From positions 1,190,188 to 1,254,187 of the forward strand of contig OX327691.1 in assembly GCA_946807835.1 (NCBI GenBank): a DNA stretch of 64,000 nucleotides, in the 5' to 3' direction. A program made the position numbers and the translations under genes. Numbering within the stretch: position 1 is the first letter of the stretch; every line of letters starts with the position of its first letter. Shown here piece after piece: positions 1 to 9,154 of the stretch. The notes below the pieces were generated by a model that searched no databases, was not told the DNA's origin, and was given only the letters and a program-made list of their open reading frames with translations. The DNA comes from Ailanthus altissimus (taxonomy: Eukaryota > Streptophyta > Magnoliopsida > Sapindales > Simaroubaceae).

Positions 1-1579
1 GTGCTTCAATATCGGGTACCTCTTTCCACTTGACAAAGTACTCACGCCATGGAGGTTCATCTTTCCTCTGCGTCGTCCGTCCACTATGGATGAGCTTTGC
101 TCCTTTGTCGACCCATGTGGAAATCCCTAAAGGTTCCCTGTTGTGTGGCTCAAATTCTGCACCTCCTGTACCTCTACGGTACTGCTTCCAACAGCTTGCG
201 GAATGCACTTGATGTAGCCATTGCCGCTGTCTCGAAGGTGCCCCCACCTTATGCGAAACGTTGCCAACTCTCTTGGTAATAAACCTCGGCCCCTTGTCCC
301 CATGATCAAGGCCCTTGTGAAGTGGGCGTGCTGACTTGCGTTGTGGTGGAAGTATTGTCTCCATCACCAAATCTCTCGCACGATGCTTGACATGCCGCCG
401 TTTGTCTTCAACCCACTCCTTGTACTGCACATTATGTGACGCCTTGGACTTTTGGATGACACCTGCATCCAACAACTCCTCGAGCTGCCTCTGCAACTCT
501 CCCATCTCCAATGAAGGCGTATGCACCATAGTTGGAAGCGTAATCTCTAGTTCCAACTTTTTCCCATGCTCGGTATCACCTTGATGTGGTTGCATCTGTG
601 GTATGTCAGTTGGCACGACCCCCTTGTGCTCCTTGACCACTTCCGCAACCCCCGTTGGTGGCTTGGCCTCGCCCTTTGTCCCCTTATCATCCATCCCTCT
701 CACTGTGGTTGGATGTACTTCTCCTTTGCGTCCAAAAACTCCCATAAGTTGAATGACGGAAAGGATTTTAGTGTTGGCTTTCGGCTGAGATTGCCCACCC
801 TTGGGCTTGTCTACCGTCGGTATCATGTAAGACCCTCCTTGCATGATGCACAAGTAGTCGTGTCGAGGAAGCGGCACTACGTCGTACTGCTTCAAGAACT
901 CCATACCTAACACCACATCGAAATCATCAAGAGGTGCTACAGAGAAATTTACCTCGCTGCGCCATTTGCCCAGGTGAATATCGACCCTTCGAACAACCCC
1001 ATCCAGTGGCTTGGCTGCAGCGTTTACTGATTTAAGGAACCCCTCCTCTTTCTCTACATAAAGTCCCAAGCGCCTTGCCTCCGCACGCTTAATGAAGTTG
1101 TGCGTCGCACCCGTATCTACCAACACTTGAGTCTTTATGCAGTTGATGTAGGCTTCAACATACATAAGCGCCTTTCCCGTTGGCGCGCTGGTACGCCGTT
1201 TGGCTTTCATTGTGTTGAGCAGCTGCAAACACCTTATTTGACCCTGCTCGCAAGCCTCATGCGCTGTAACCATTGCATTGATAGCATTCTTCTTGGGGCA
1301 GTCCTTGACCCAGTGATCCCCATCGCAAAGAAAGCAGCTTGTCTTCGGTCCATTCCCTCTATGGCCGTTGCGCTTCTGCTTTTTCCATTTGGGCGGCTTA
1401 CTTCTCTCCTCCTCATCCTCCGGAGGTTGAAATTCCTTGGTGTCCCCACCTTTGCTGTGATTGGGTCTCGAATGCTTGGACTTTTTCGAATCACCCTTGC
1501 GATAATCCATGAGCGTTTCTGCCAATGTTAGGGCGTCGGATATTCTGGTCACCCCGCGCCTCTTCAGTTCATTGGGCGC
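1..1579 (-). pseudogene. Ty3/gypsy polyprotein remnant: zinc knuckle, protease, RT stub fused to integrase tail and chromodomain
   Basis: On the minus strand one frame is open from 1579 to the window edge. In order it holds the gag end with a CCHC zinc knuckle (Cys and His codons between 1336 and 1298; CFLCDGDHW then C), an aspartic protease with the active-site motif LVDTGATHNF (DTG at 1117-1109) and the later VVLGMEFL strand, and an RT N-terminal stub with LEELLDAGVIQKSKAS. It then jumps near 442-428 to an integrase C-terminal segment (KEWVEDKRRHVKHRARDLV) and the GPRFITKRVGNVSHKV block, ending in a chromodomain-like EYFVKWKEVPDIEA at the edge. The RT palm, RNase H and integrase catalytic core are absent. 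The frame survives the deletion. Domain calls rest on family motifs. The element continues to the left of the window. Confidence 0.85.
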
Positions 1580-2434
1580 CTATGTCTGCAACCCGTCCAG
1601 AAAATTAAACAGCAAGTCCTCCTCGCTTATGTTGGGAATCTGGAGCATTAACAGGGAGTACTCCTCGACGTACTCGCTGATGGACTTGGTCTGTTTCAAT
1701 TCCTTCAACCGCTTTCGAGCGTCGTGCGCCACATTCTCCTGATAGAACTGGCGCTTCAGCTCCCATTGCAATTCTGCTCAGGTGTTGATTGTGCAGGTAC
1801 CCTTGCGTATCTCCTTGCTTTTCCTGCGCCACCATAGAATTGCATGGTCGGAAAGATATAAGGTTGCGGTATTTGCCTTGTCTTCATTCCGCACGTCCAT
1901 GGCGTCGAAGTATCTTTCCATCTGCCAAAAGTAGTTATCCAGCTCCTTGGCGTTCCGCTTACCGCTGAACTCCTTCGGTTTAGGAGCCTCAACTCTCGGC
2001 GCCCCTTGAGCAGCAACAGACCCATTCGCCACTGCTCGCTTGCACAGCACTACGTCCTCTTTGACAGCGTCAAACCCTCTACGCAGCTCCTCCACTTGGG
2101 CTTGAACTTTGTCAAAGTTGGCGTATACCTTTTCCTGAAAAGCCTTGATCCAGTCACGTTGCCGATCAGCGTAACTCTCGATGGATGTGTTGATGAGGGG
2201 GCGCAGCTCGTCTCCTTGAGTGTCGAGGCCCCCCTCGATCTTCTCTACTTGTTGCTCCAGCTCTCCAAGGCGATTTGCCGCCTTCCCGACAGCGCCGCTA
2301 AGTGCTCTCACCATACTCCCCACATCCTGACCTGGATTCGCTGACTTCTCGCGAGAGGCCACGCCGTGCTTCTTAGCTTTGGGATTCCGACCCCTCTCTT
2401 CAGTCAACTCTGATGGTACGCCGTCTTTCTTCAT
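1580..2434 (-). pseudogene. Ty3/gypsy gag (capsid) with two in-frame stops
   Basis: Gag reads from an ATG at 2434-2432. The N-terminal part is charged and coiled-coil-like. The retrotransposon gag domain follows, with a KPKEFSGKRNAKELDNYFWQ stretch and LYLSDHAILWWRRK, typical of plant chromoviral and related gag. The frame is broken by TGA at 1780-1778 and TAG at 1582-1580. Both sit where the family usually has tryptophan (before AELQWELKRQF and before APNELKRRG), so both look like TGG-to-stop G-to-A changes. Translation otherwise continues in the same frame into the zinc knuckle and protease. A start at 2455 would need a TTG codon inside the primer-binding site, so the internal ATG is preferred. 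Confidence 0.85.
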
Positions 2435-2441
2435 CTCTGAA

Positions 2442-2454
2442 CCTGTTGATACCA
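2442..2454 (-). other. Primer-binding site of the Ty3/gypsy element
   Basis: Read on the minus strand, TGGTATCAACAGG lies two bases inside the LTR. Its first eight bases match the complement of the initiator-Met tRNA 3' end (TGGTATCA). The match then decays. Position next to the LTR end and upstream of gag supports the call. Confidence 0.7.
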
Positions 2455-2456
2455 AC

Positions 2457-2914
2457 TGTCACAGACTGTTTTCGAACCGTGCGGCCTTAGACGCGTTGTG
2501 TGCTAAGCAGCCAAGAAAAATCACACAAAGAAAAGAAAGAAATGCACACCAAGTGTTTGCATGAATACTCTTATATTGCTGAAGAGAAAACAAAGCTATG
2601 AGATGAAATATACAGTGAGGGTCTCCCCTTTTTATAGTAGCAGCCCTATACAATCAATGGCTGAGATCTAAACGATCTAACGGTGAGATAATATTTCTTA
2701 GAATATTTCAAGATGCCATTCTATCTTAATTAGAGTTCTAATTAAGGTGAACTACTCTAATAAGTCATGGACTTGGCCCGGTTCTTCACCCATGTCAGCA
2801 GGTCTTCTAGAAGCTCTGGCCCGCGATCCATTCCAACAGCTCATATAGCCTCTAAGAGGCTTTGTCGAGCACCAAGTATTCGAGAAAATGCTTGAAAACA
2901 CTTGGGGCGTGACA
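2457..2914 (-). repeat. 5' LTR (458 bp) of the Ty3/gypsy element
   Basis: The block begins TGTCACAGACTG and ends CTTGGGGCGTGACA, so both ends carry the inverted TGTCAC/GTGACA termini. It lies directly upstream (minus sense) of the primer-binding site and gag. A TATA-like box, TATAAAAAGG, sits at 2636-2627. The five bases outside the LTR are CATGG (2915-2919); the partner target-site copy would be beyond the left edge. The boundaries are read from the termini. Confidence 0.8.
2627..2636 (-). promoter_or_regulatory. TATA-like box in the Ty3/gypsy LTR
   Basis: TATAAAAAGG on the minus strand inside the LTR, about 170 bp before the LTR end. Position and sequence fit an LTR promoter; transcription is not shown. 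Confidence 0.5.
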
Positions 2915-3183
2915 CATGGCATCGCAGCTGCCATAAACGCAATGCCTTTGTTTTATGAGGGCTTTTTTATCCATTTTTCGAAGGCTTGATGGTACTTGAA
3001 GTGCCGTTATGTTTCTGGAGATTTTGTTATCAAAAGTGTTGATTGATTGGATTTTTTTTTTTCTTTTTTTCCTTTGGTTGAAGCCGCTGTTCAGCTTTTC
3101 AATTATGTTAAATATTCAATTCAATATATTAAGTTAGTAATCTGACATCTTCAATGTGACTGGATGTTTCTTTGTTGTCCAAG
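2915..3183 (+). other. Host flank, probably intron of the CDKAL1-like pseudogene
   Basis: Between the LTR and the first recognisable exon the sequence has no coding match I can see. It ends in a T-rich tract followed by TTGTCCAAG directly before GTTGGCCAT, which looks like a splice acceptor. This suggests a genomic, intron-containing copy rather than a processed one, and that the Ty3/gypsy element landed in or next to this intron. Confidence 0.4.
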
Positions 3184-3722
3184 GTTGGCCATACCAAAGG
3201 ATATGTACAGGTGCTTGTAGCTGCTGCAGAAAGTATGCTGGGTACCTTAAGCCATGGTGAAGATAACATCTGGGGGAAGGTGGTCAGTTTTTGGAGAAGA
3301 GATCGAGTCTCTCAACCAAAATGATGATAGGATAGCTTAAAGCAGGAGAATGGTTGCTCAGGACAATGTTCTCCCTGCTCTAGCCAAAATGAGACTTGTG
3401 CATGTTCAAACAAGCTGGAGCCTAGTGCTTGTGGAACAGTATGCTGTGGAGGAAAGATGACTTCTGAAGAAGGCAGAGTTTCCCAGATTGACAGGTTCCT
3501 GGAAGATCTAACCAACCGATTGGATGGTTACTAAGAAAGTGGAAGAACCATGTGAACAAAAGGGTGGAAACTGATACAGCCTTGAGATCCCAGAAAAGGC
3601 CGGAATGGGCAGAAGGAAGCATGCGAAATTGGGGTCTCCTTGATAGGGTTCTTTTGTATGGAATGCTTATCAGCTTCCTGACAATTGTAACGCTGTTGAT
3701 ACATTTAGGATTTAGCAAATAA
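3184..3722 (+). pseudogene. 3' end of a CDKAL1-like tRNA threonylcarbamoyladenosine methylthiotransferase gene, frameshifted
   Basis: Four stretches in three frames together resemble the C-terminal part of plant CDKAL1-like radical-SAM methylthiotransferases, which add a methylthio group to t6A37 of tRNA. They are VGHTKGYVQVLVAAAESMLG (from 3184), the TRAM-domain end MVKITSGGRWSVFGEEIESL (from 3254, ending in TAA at 3338), a Cys-rich linker from 3355 (CSGQCSPC through CGTVCCGG), and the tail from 3522 with a hydrophobic C-terminal anchor (LLYGMLISFLTIVTLLIHLG) ending FSK and TAA at 3720-3722. Three frame changes and an internal stop separate them, so it cannot make the normal protein. The radical-SAM core exons are not in the window; they may lie left of the gypsy insertion or be gone. 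Confidence 0.75.
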
Positions 3723-4186
3723 AGTTTTTTCAAATGTAATTTTCTATGCCAATTTTTGTATGGATATGTTTTTCTGCAAGGGGACGGCAGTTTTTGAGAA
3801 TGTAACCAATTTTTTTTTTCACGAGAATCTATTACCTTTGACTTTTGCATCAGTTGTTGCTTTAAAGCACGGTATTTGTGGTTGTCAAACTGCATGACAT
3901 TGATGAGCTACTCCTTTGCTAGTTCAAAACATTGCTTAGTACTCAACAAATACATAGCATCAATAAAATTTCATACAAGCAAAAGATCAATTATATATGT
4001 ATAGAACGAAAACAATCCGTAGGTTCTGATAAATACTGGATGTGCATATCTTGCAAAACTTCAATTGAGGTTGAGGGAGAGCAGTGAAGAAAGGGCATCA
4101 CTGTTTTTTTTTATGGTATGATTTATTTACAGGATGACTTGTCCTGGCTTCACATTTACAATTAGAAGATCAATTAATCTTCAGTC
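3723..4186. other. Convergent intergenic spacer and MCTP 3' UTR
   Basis: No coding signal. On the minus strand the sequence directly downstream of the MCTP stop is its presumed 3' UTR; an AATAAA-type polyadenylation signal lies at 4127-4122, about 60 bases after the stop, and other A/T-rich candidates follow towards 3950. The pseudogene 3' end converges from the left. Confidence 0.5.
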
Positions 4187-7100
4187 TCATAGCAGCATAT
4201 CTAACTTGGATGGTAATCTTTTGAAGAAATTGACAGGTACAGAAGGCATCTTGCTCCTCAACTTGGGATGTCGCAGCATGTAAAGGCCAACCAGAAGTGC
4301 CACCAATTGGAGTGGAGTAACGTAAATAAACACAGCCCAGATCAATGAGAAGATAATGAAGATAGACGTGGCTCTTGGATCACGCCAGCTTAGAATTGCT
4401 TGAGCCCTTTCCCCTTGAGACGCCAAATCTCCAACTACAGTTTGCACCCGACCTCCCACACTGCGTAGCCTATCATATCTCATTCTTACAATGTCGGCTG
4501 GCCGTGAAGTTGGAAAGGTATCAAATTCCTCGTCTAGCTCATCTGGATGCCCGCTGTCTGCTTGCGAAAGCCGAGCATCCATGTGAGGGGGGTGCCTTGG
4601 CCTCAACCTATAGTTCCATAACCCAATACCAAATAGGTAGAGGAAAATTGTTGGCAGTATCAATTCTGGGTAGCAAACGAGTATCAAGAACAACAGATGT
4701 ACAAGACATGTTGTCACCGGGTTCCTCCAGTTGCAAACGTCATTGAACCATCTACAAACGGCTGAAACCCCTGAAAGAAGTGCCATTATTCTGTGAAAAT
4801 TGGCTTTGCTTCTTCTCAAACTCCACATATGGATATCAACGTCCAGCATGTACTCGACTACCTCACGCCTGAGTGGTGGCTCTGATCTTCCAAGCCTTGC
4901 TGCAACTATCTGCATTGCCTGATGTCGTAGCGAATCAATGTGCCTAACAGCTATAGGTTGGACATAATGCATTTTGGGAAGCAATGGCTTTCCATAATGT
5001 GCCACCATGTTAGCCCAAGCTGTGCATGTAAACCTTATAGCCAATTGAAGTTCCCCATGTTTTTTCAAACCAGAGTTTGTGAGTACCAGCAAAGGATAGT
5101 AATGGCTGTATATACGATCAGTCTCTAAAGTTGATAAACGAATTCTCACTTTTCCAATTCTCTGATCTTTTGCATCTTCTTTGCTTCCATTGATGTGGCA
5201 GTTGTCAAACACACCAATTGTGATCACGGTACATGGATCATAAACTTCCCAAGTACATTGCTCATTCCATCGGGGAACCAGAGTGTCAAGGAGTGTTCTG
5301 GTTCGAACCCATTTGTTCCCATACTTTGCTACACAATATGCATCAGTAGCTTTACCTTCCCTGCTCTTCATAGGAAGCAAATTCTTTGCACTTAAAAAGC
5401 CAAGTTCTAGAATTCCAATGCTAGATTTCCTCAGATGCTTTGAGGATGGCTGAAGATCACTGCTAAAATGTGTTGATTCATCAAGAACGTGATAACCTGC
5501 GTCTAAAACGAGGCGAAGTAGAATTTTGCTTGAGAATTTTTCTTTCTTCTTTTCAACACTTTCCTGTTCTGCCCATGAAGGATTGTGGAGATTTAACCAT
5601 CGAGGATCTGGGAGCTTAGAGGACTCATTTCTTGCTGGCACGTCTCTAACCGGTATAAACACTGTTCCTAAATTCTCTTCCTTGCCATGTCCAACTCGAT
5701 CATCAACAGACACAATAAGCAGATCCTCCAAAGGCTCAGATGCAACAAACATAAGTTCTTCATTCCAAACTGGATTTACATTTCGCATTTGTGAAGGTCT
5801 AGTAATTCTCAGCTGATTCCCAAGTTGAATCTTCACATAAGTGTCTGGTGCTCGCCCTTTGACAGAAGGGACAAGATCTTGTGCTTCCATGACTTGAACT
5901 CGAAGATAATAAAGCTTGGGTGAGAAGTAAACCTTTGATCTGGTGTTAGCCAAATTTGAATGACTAATGTAGTGTGCATCAGAGTGCCATGCCTCTGGAA
6001 ATGACTCATCAGCTTGTGTTCCCATCCAAACTGCAAGCATAATTTCCCCTGTATTTACTTTATTTCCGTTTTTGTCTTCCAATCTATACCATTGATGAGC
6101 CAATGGACTATCTGGTGCAACTCGAAGAGGCACTTCTGATAGATCAAATAAAACTCTCCCCACAAAATCATCTTTGACAATATCCTTATCTTTGACAGTA
6201 ATTTCAAGCAAATTGGATTGCAATCTTTCTTTAGAGAAAGCAAAAATTTGATTCCACACCGGGTTTTGGTTCTTCTCCCAGTGTTTGGTGAAGCCTCTGT
6301 AGTTCCCAAGCTTCACTTCAACATAAGGGTCAAGGCTCCCTGAAACATCCATAACAGGAAGATCCCTTGCCTTGACAACACTCACATATAAATAATGCAT
6401 CTGCTCCACCAAATCATAAGTACTGGCCATCTTATCTCCTCCTCTGTAACGCATACGCGCCGCGACTGGCGGACTAGTCTCTACCAATAGGAATTCAGGA
6501 TTCTGATTTGGCATTTGCATTTGCATTACTGTTGCTGCTGCTGCTGCTGTTGTTGGCCCAGCTTTTGCAAAATCCATTCTTGACTCAACAGATGACACTG
6601 GTGTTGGTGCTGGAACAGGCCCCGTCCCTATTGAGTGAAAAGTTCTTACTTCTTTCTCTTTCTTCTTCTTTTTCTTCTCATCAAAAGTTTTAACATCTTC
6701 ATCAAGCTTGTTGGTGTTGATTTCTTGCAGGCCCGGGCTTCCCTCTTCAGTCTGAAAACCAGTTGTAGGCATAGCTTCTGCCGTCGGTGGGAGTGCTGCT
6801 GCTGTTGTAAACTGAGACTCATCATGGAATGCGTGTGCATATATTCTAAGAGCAATATCACCCTTGATGTGCGAGAAAAGGCCCCGTTTATCAAGTGGGT
6901 AGCGCTGCACATTTGCCTCAGACTCGGACAAAGGCACTGAAACGCCTGATATTCTGACTCGTCCAAGAAAGTTCTTGTGGTGACCATGACCATGGGCGTC
7001 GCCTTTTCGATCATTATACACAGTGACATCAATGGTCTTTTGGGGAAGATCTCTGAGGTCGTTTATGTTGAAAACGAGCTTCTCATTCCAGTAAGGGTTA

Positions 7101-7234
7101 AGGTCTTTAGGCTTGGTTAGAGTTATTTTTTTCAGACCATCCAAGTTTACTTCAACAAAGGGACTTGCAGATCCTTGGCCATCTTTGGGCATCAGATCAC
7201 TTGCATCAACAACTTCTACCACCAGATTGGCCAT
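4187..7234 (-). CDS. MCTP6-like multiple C2 domain and transmembrane region protein (1015 aa, single exon)
   Basis: MCTPs are ER proteins that tether the ER to the plasma membrane, notably at plasmodesmata, and affect cell-to-cell trafficking; that role is family knowledge. Visible domains: C2A at about 1-105, a low-complexity linker with poly-Lys (187-195) and poly-Ala/Gln-Met runs (228-242), C2B about 280-395, C2C about 441-548, C2D about 607-720, then the C-terminal phosphoribosyltransferase-C-like region from about 850 with two hydrophobic segments (about 841-875 and 955-987). C2B keeps an Asp-rich calcium-site pattern (MDVSGSLDPYV and KDKDIVKDD). C2A has SASPFV and C2C has SVKGRAPDTYV where an Asp is often found, so calcium binding there may be weak. 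The ATG has a good context (CTACCATGG). No frameshift or stop; length and intronless form fit the family. N-terminal PKDGQGSASPFVEV and C-terminal FFKRLPSKLDMLL fit the MCTP6 group. Confidence 0.95.
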   Translation of the reverse strand: MANLVVEVVDASDLMPKDGQGSASPFVEVNLDGLKKITLTKPKDLNPYWNEKLVFNINDLRDLPQKTIDVTVYNDRKGDAHGHGHHKNFLGRVRISGVSVPLSESEANVQRYPLDKRGLFSHIKGDIALRIYAHAFHDESQFTTAAALPPTAEAMPTTGFQTEEGSPGLQEINTNKLDEDVKTFDEKKKKKKEKEVRTFHSIGTGPVPAPTPVSSVESRMDFAKAGPTTAAAAATVMQMQMPNQNPEFLLVETSPPVAARMRYRGGDKMASTYDLVEQMHYLYVSVVKARDLPVMDVSGSLDPYVEVKLGNYRGFTKHWEKNQNPVWNQIFAFSKERLQSNLLEITVKDKDIVKDDFVGRVLFDLSEVPLRVAPDSPLAHQWYRLEDKNGNKVNTGEIMLAVWMGTQADESFPEAWHSDAHYISHSNLANTRSKVYFSPKLYYLRVQVMEAQDLVPSVKGRAPDTYVKIQLGNQLRITRPSQMRNVNPVWNEELMFVASEPLEDLLIVSVDDRVGHGKEENLGTVFIPVRDVPARNESSKLPDPRWLNLHNPSWAEQESVEKKKEKFSSKILLRLVLDAGYHVLDESTHFSSDLQPSSKHLRKSSIGILELGFLSAKNLLPMKSREGKATDAYCVAKYGNKWVRTRTLLDTLVPRWNEQCTWEVYDPCTVITIGVFDNCHINGSKEDAKDQRIGKVRIRLSTLETDRIYSHYYPLLVLTNSGLKKHGELQLAIRFTCTAWANMVAHYGKPLLPKMHYVQPIAVRHIDSLRHQAMQIVAARLGRSEPPLRREVVEYMLDVDIHMWSLRRSKANFHRIMALLSGVSAVCRWFNDVCNWRNPVTTCLVHLLFLILVCYPELILPTIFLYLFGIGLWNYRLRPRHPPHMDARLSQADSGHPDELDEEFDTFPTSRPADIVRMRYDRLRSVGGRVQTVVGDLASQGERAQAILSWRDPRATSIFIIFSLIWAVFIYVTPLQLVALLVGLYMLRHPKLRSKMPSVPVNFFKRLPSKLDMLL

Positions 7235-7690
7235 GGTAGAATTATAGCAAGTTAAGAATTCTACTTAGAATTTGAAGATGTTATTTTTTTGATAAAAAAA
7301 TGAATGAATGATAGGTGTAGTGAAAAAGTAGAAGAGATGGAGATGGCGATGGAGATGAAGATGGAGATGGAGATGATGAAATGAGATGGTCATAATTTGG
7401 AGTATGAAACAGAAACATATTGATATTATGTTGTTAGAAAGAGAAATGCCATTTGGTGGAATGAGGTGGCCTCTTTGATTGAGCCAGATTCTGGTGGGTA
7501 AATTACATGTAACATTTTGTTTGTTAATGTCTCTGTGGGTGAGAGACAAAGAAATTTTATTATTATTATTTTTTTTTTAAGAAGAAAAAAAGAGAGTCCT
7601 ATTTTGTCACATAAATGAATATAAGTCATGCGGGGTTTCCATAGAGATAATGTTTAGGTGGAGAGGAAGAATGCTTATATAATTAAAATA
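7235..7690 (-). promoter_or_regulatory. Presumed 5' UTR and promoter of the MCTP gene
   Basis: Upstream of the MCTP start the minus strand is pyrimidine-rich; the complementary plus strand shows a GATGGA/GATGAA repeat at 7335-7384. A TATA-like TATATAAG lies on the minus strand at about 7681-7674, which would give a leader of roughly 400 nt. This is position plus motif only. Small ORFs in this leader (for example 7549-7265) have no recognisable product. Confidence 0.4.
7335..7384. repeat. GATGGA-type microsatellite in the MCTP leader
   Basis: A run of imperfect GATGGA, GATGGC and GATGAA units on the plus strand, hence a CT-rich run in the MCTP leader. Such runs are common in plant 5' UTRs. 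Confidence 0.7.
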
Positions 7691-8340
7691 TTAGAGGTGG
7701 GGTGAAAATGAAATATGAGAGTGATAAGTATCACTTCATTCATGAAACACACCAAAGTTTTTCCAAAAGCAATCTTCCCTTTTAGAAGGATCTCTCCTTT
7801 TCAAGGAATTAGGCAGATCCATTAATAGTATTAGTAGCCCTCTCCTCCCTAAAAGGTCACCAATTTCATACTTTCCCCCTTGCCTACCACAGTCAATACC
7901 TATAGTAATTGATTCTCCCTTTTTATAATTTAGATAAATGAAATCAGTCAATAAGGTAAGGTCTTCCAATTATAAGATCATCTCTGCTTTGCAAATTGCT
8001 GAGTGGACACTAACTGGGTTTCTACTTTCTTGTGCCACTTCACCTGCTGCTATATTTGTGTTTGATGTGAGTAGACAATAACAATAGAAATACAGGTAAA
8101 AAACTCACAGCTCCCGAGTCCTGAGGGCGCTTAAATTTGACAGTTAAGTTGGGGCCAAGTGACAGTTCCAATGCCAATGCCAATGCCAATCAATAGCAAA
8201 TAGTATCAATCTTGTCAATGAACATGATGTTGAGGCTGATTGAGTGATGCAAAATGCAAATGCCAATTCAGTTCAACCAATTTAGACTTGCCCTTCGTAT
8301 CCTTGCATATATCACTTCTAACTGAACCCGCTGACAGCCC
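7691..8340. other. Intergenic DNA with no supported gene
   Basis: I see no protein match on either strand. The only structured feature is four tandem CCAATG units at 8168-8190. An open frame at 7969-7736 on the minus strand has no family signature. Confidence 0.5.
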
Positions 8341-8357
8341 AACAATACACGGTAGGT

Positions 8358-8630
8358 TGGGATATTAACACTGTTACCCTTCAGAGTTTACATAAATTAT
8401 ATTTTAATTTTAATTTTAATTATACAATTATTTCTTTTATTTAATTTAAAAAATAAAAAATATTTTTAAAATTATATTTTTTATAACGTAAATAATTAAA
8501 ATATCTTAAAAAAACCAGAGTATTTTTATTTTTTAAATTAAATAAAGAGAATAATAAAGTAATTAAAACCAAAACTATATCAAAATGTAATTTATATAAA
8601 CCTGAGGGGGATAACAGTATTAATATCCCA
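8358..8630. repeat. Fold-back (long inverted-repeat) MITE-like element, about 273 bp
   Basis: The left arm, TGGGATATTAACACTGTTA at 8358, is the near-perfect reverse complement of the right arm ending TAATATCCCA at 8630 (arm reading TGGGATATTAATACTGTTAT). Complementarity continues inward through TTTATATAAATTA and ATTTAATTTAAAAAATAAAA-type blocks almost to the centre, so the whole unit can fold into one hairpin. It has no ORF. Weaker pairing continues outward to CTGAACC on the left and GGTTCAG on the right, so the true ends may be wider. I found no clear target-site duplication. Superfamily unknown. Confidence 0.65.
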
Positions 8631-8944
8631 TTGTCGGTTCAGGGCTCAACCTTTTAGTTTAGCTTTTTTAAATATCATTTTAACTATTTTGTTAATTGTT
8701 TAAGAAATTTTCTTTTATTTTAAAAATATTATTAAGAATATAGTAAGACTTAATTATAAAAATATTTTTTATTTTAAAAAATTAATATTAATATTTAAAT
8801 ATTTAATAAAATATGCATAAATTCACCGCGTTAAGAATTTTTCGCTAAAAGTAACAAATTTGACAAAAATAAAGTAATTTCACCCCAAACCCTTTTTAAA
8901 CATGTTTAAAAATAATAAAATAAAATAATAAAATATTTTTAAAA

Positions 8945-9150
8945 GTATATGGTTGGTTGTGGCAGGCCGGATCAAGTTATTGCCTGCAGGTAGCAAAGGC
9001 TGTTGCAGCAACGGCTAGATTAGGTTGCTGGCTGTTATTGCGCGGCTATTGGCATCGGGCACGACCTAATCAAGCATTTGCCAGCCAGGCTGTTGGACGC
9101 GGCCTGAGGCCTTTGCCAACCGACGACCTTAGGCATGGTTTGAGGACTTT
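8945..9150. other. GC-rich quasi-palindromic island
   Basis: About 200 bp of far higher GC than the surrounding AT-rich DNA. It contains an open frame (8957-9154) without any family signature. Inverted segments are visible: AGATTAGGT against ACCTAATC, GCAAAGGC against GCCTTTGC, and AATAGCCGCGC against GCGCGGCTATT-type sequence near the middle. The repeats suggest a fragment of a mobile element or a structured transcript rather than a gene. Confidence 0.35.
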
Positions 9151-9154
9151 TTAA

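Noticed and set aside
566..1531. Plus-strand ORFs of 114 and 143 codons in the first kilobases
   Set aside because: Shadows of the open minus-strand gag-protease frame, which has clear motifs.
3422..3895. 157-codon minus-strand ORF
   Set aside because: Antisense to the CDKAL1-like exons; no motif of its own.
4375..6940. Several plus-strand ORFs of 60-120 codons inside the MCTP gene
   Set aside because: Antisense shadows of the intact C2-domain frame.
7265..7549. Possible upstream ORF in the MCTP leader
   Set aside because: His/Leu repeats come from the microsatellite, and the true transcript start is unknown.
7736..7969. 77-codon minus-strand ORF upstream of MCTP
   Set aside because: No recognisable domain, no promoter or splice context; probably chance.
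8957..9154. 65-codon ORF in the GC-rich island
   Set aside because: No family motif; openness follows from high GC and from inverted repeats.
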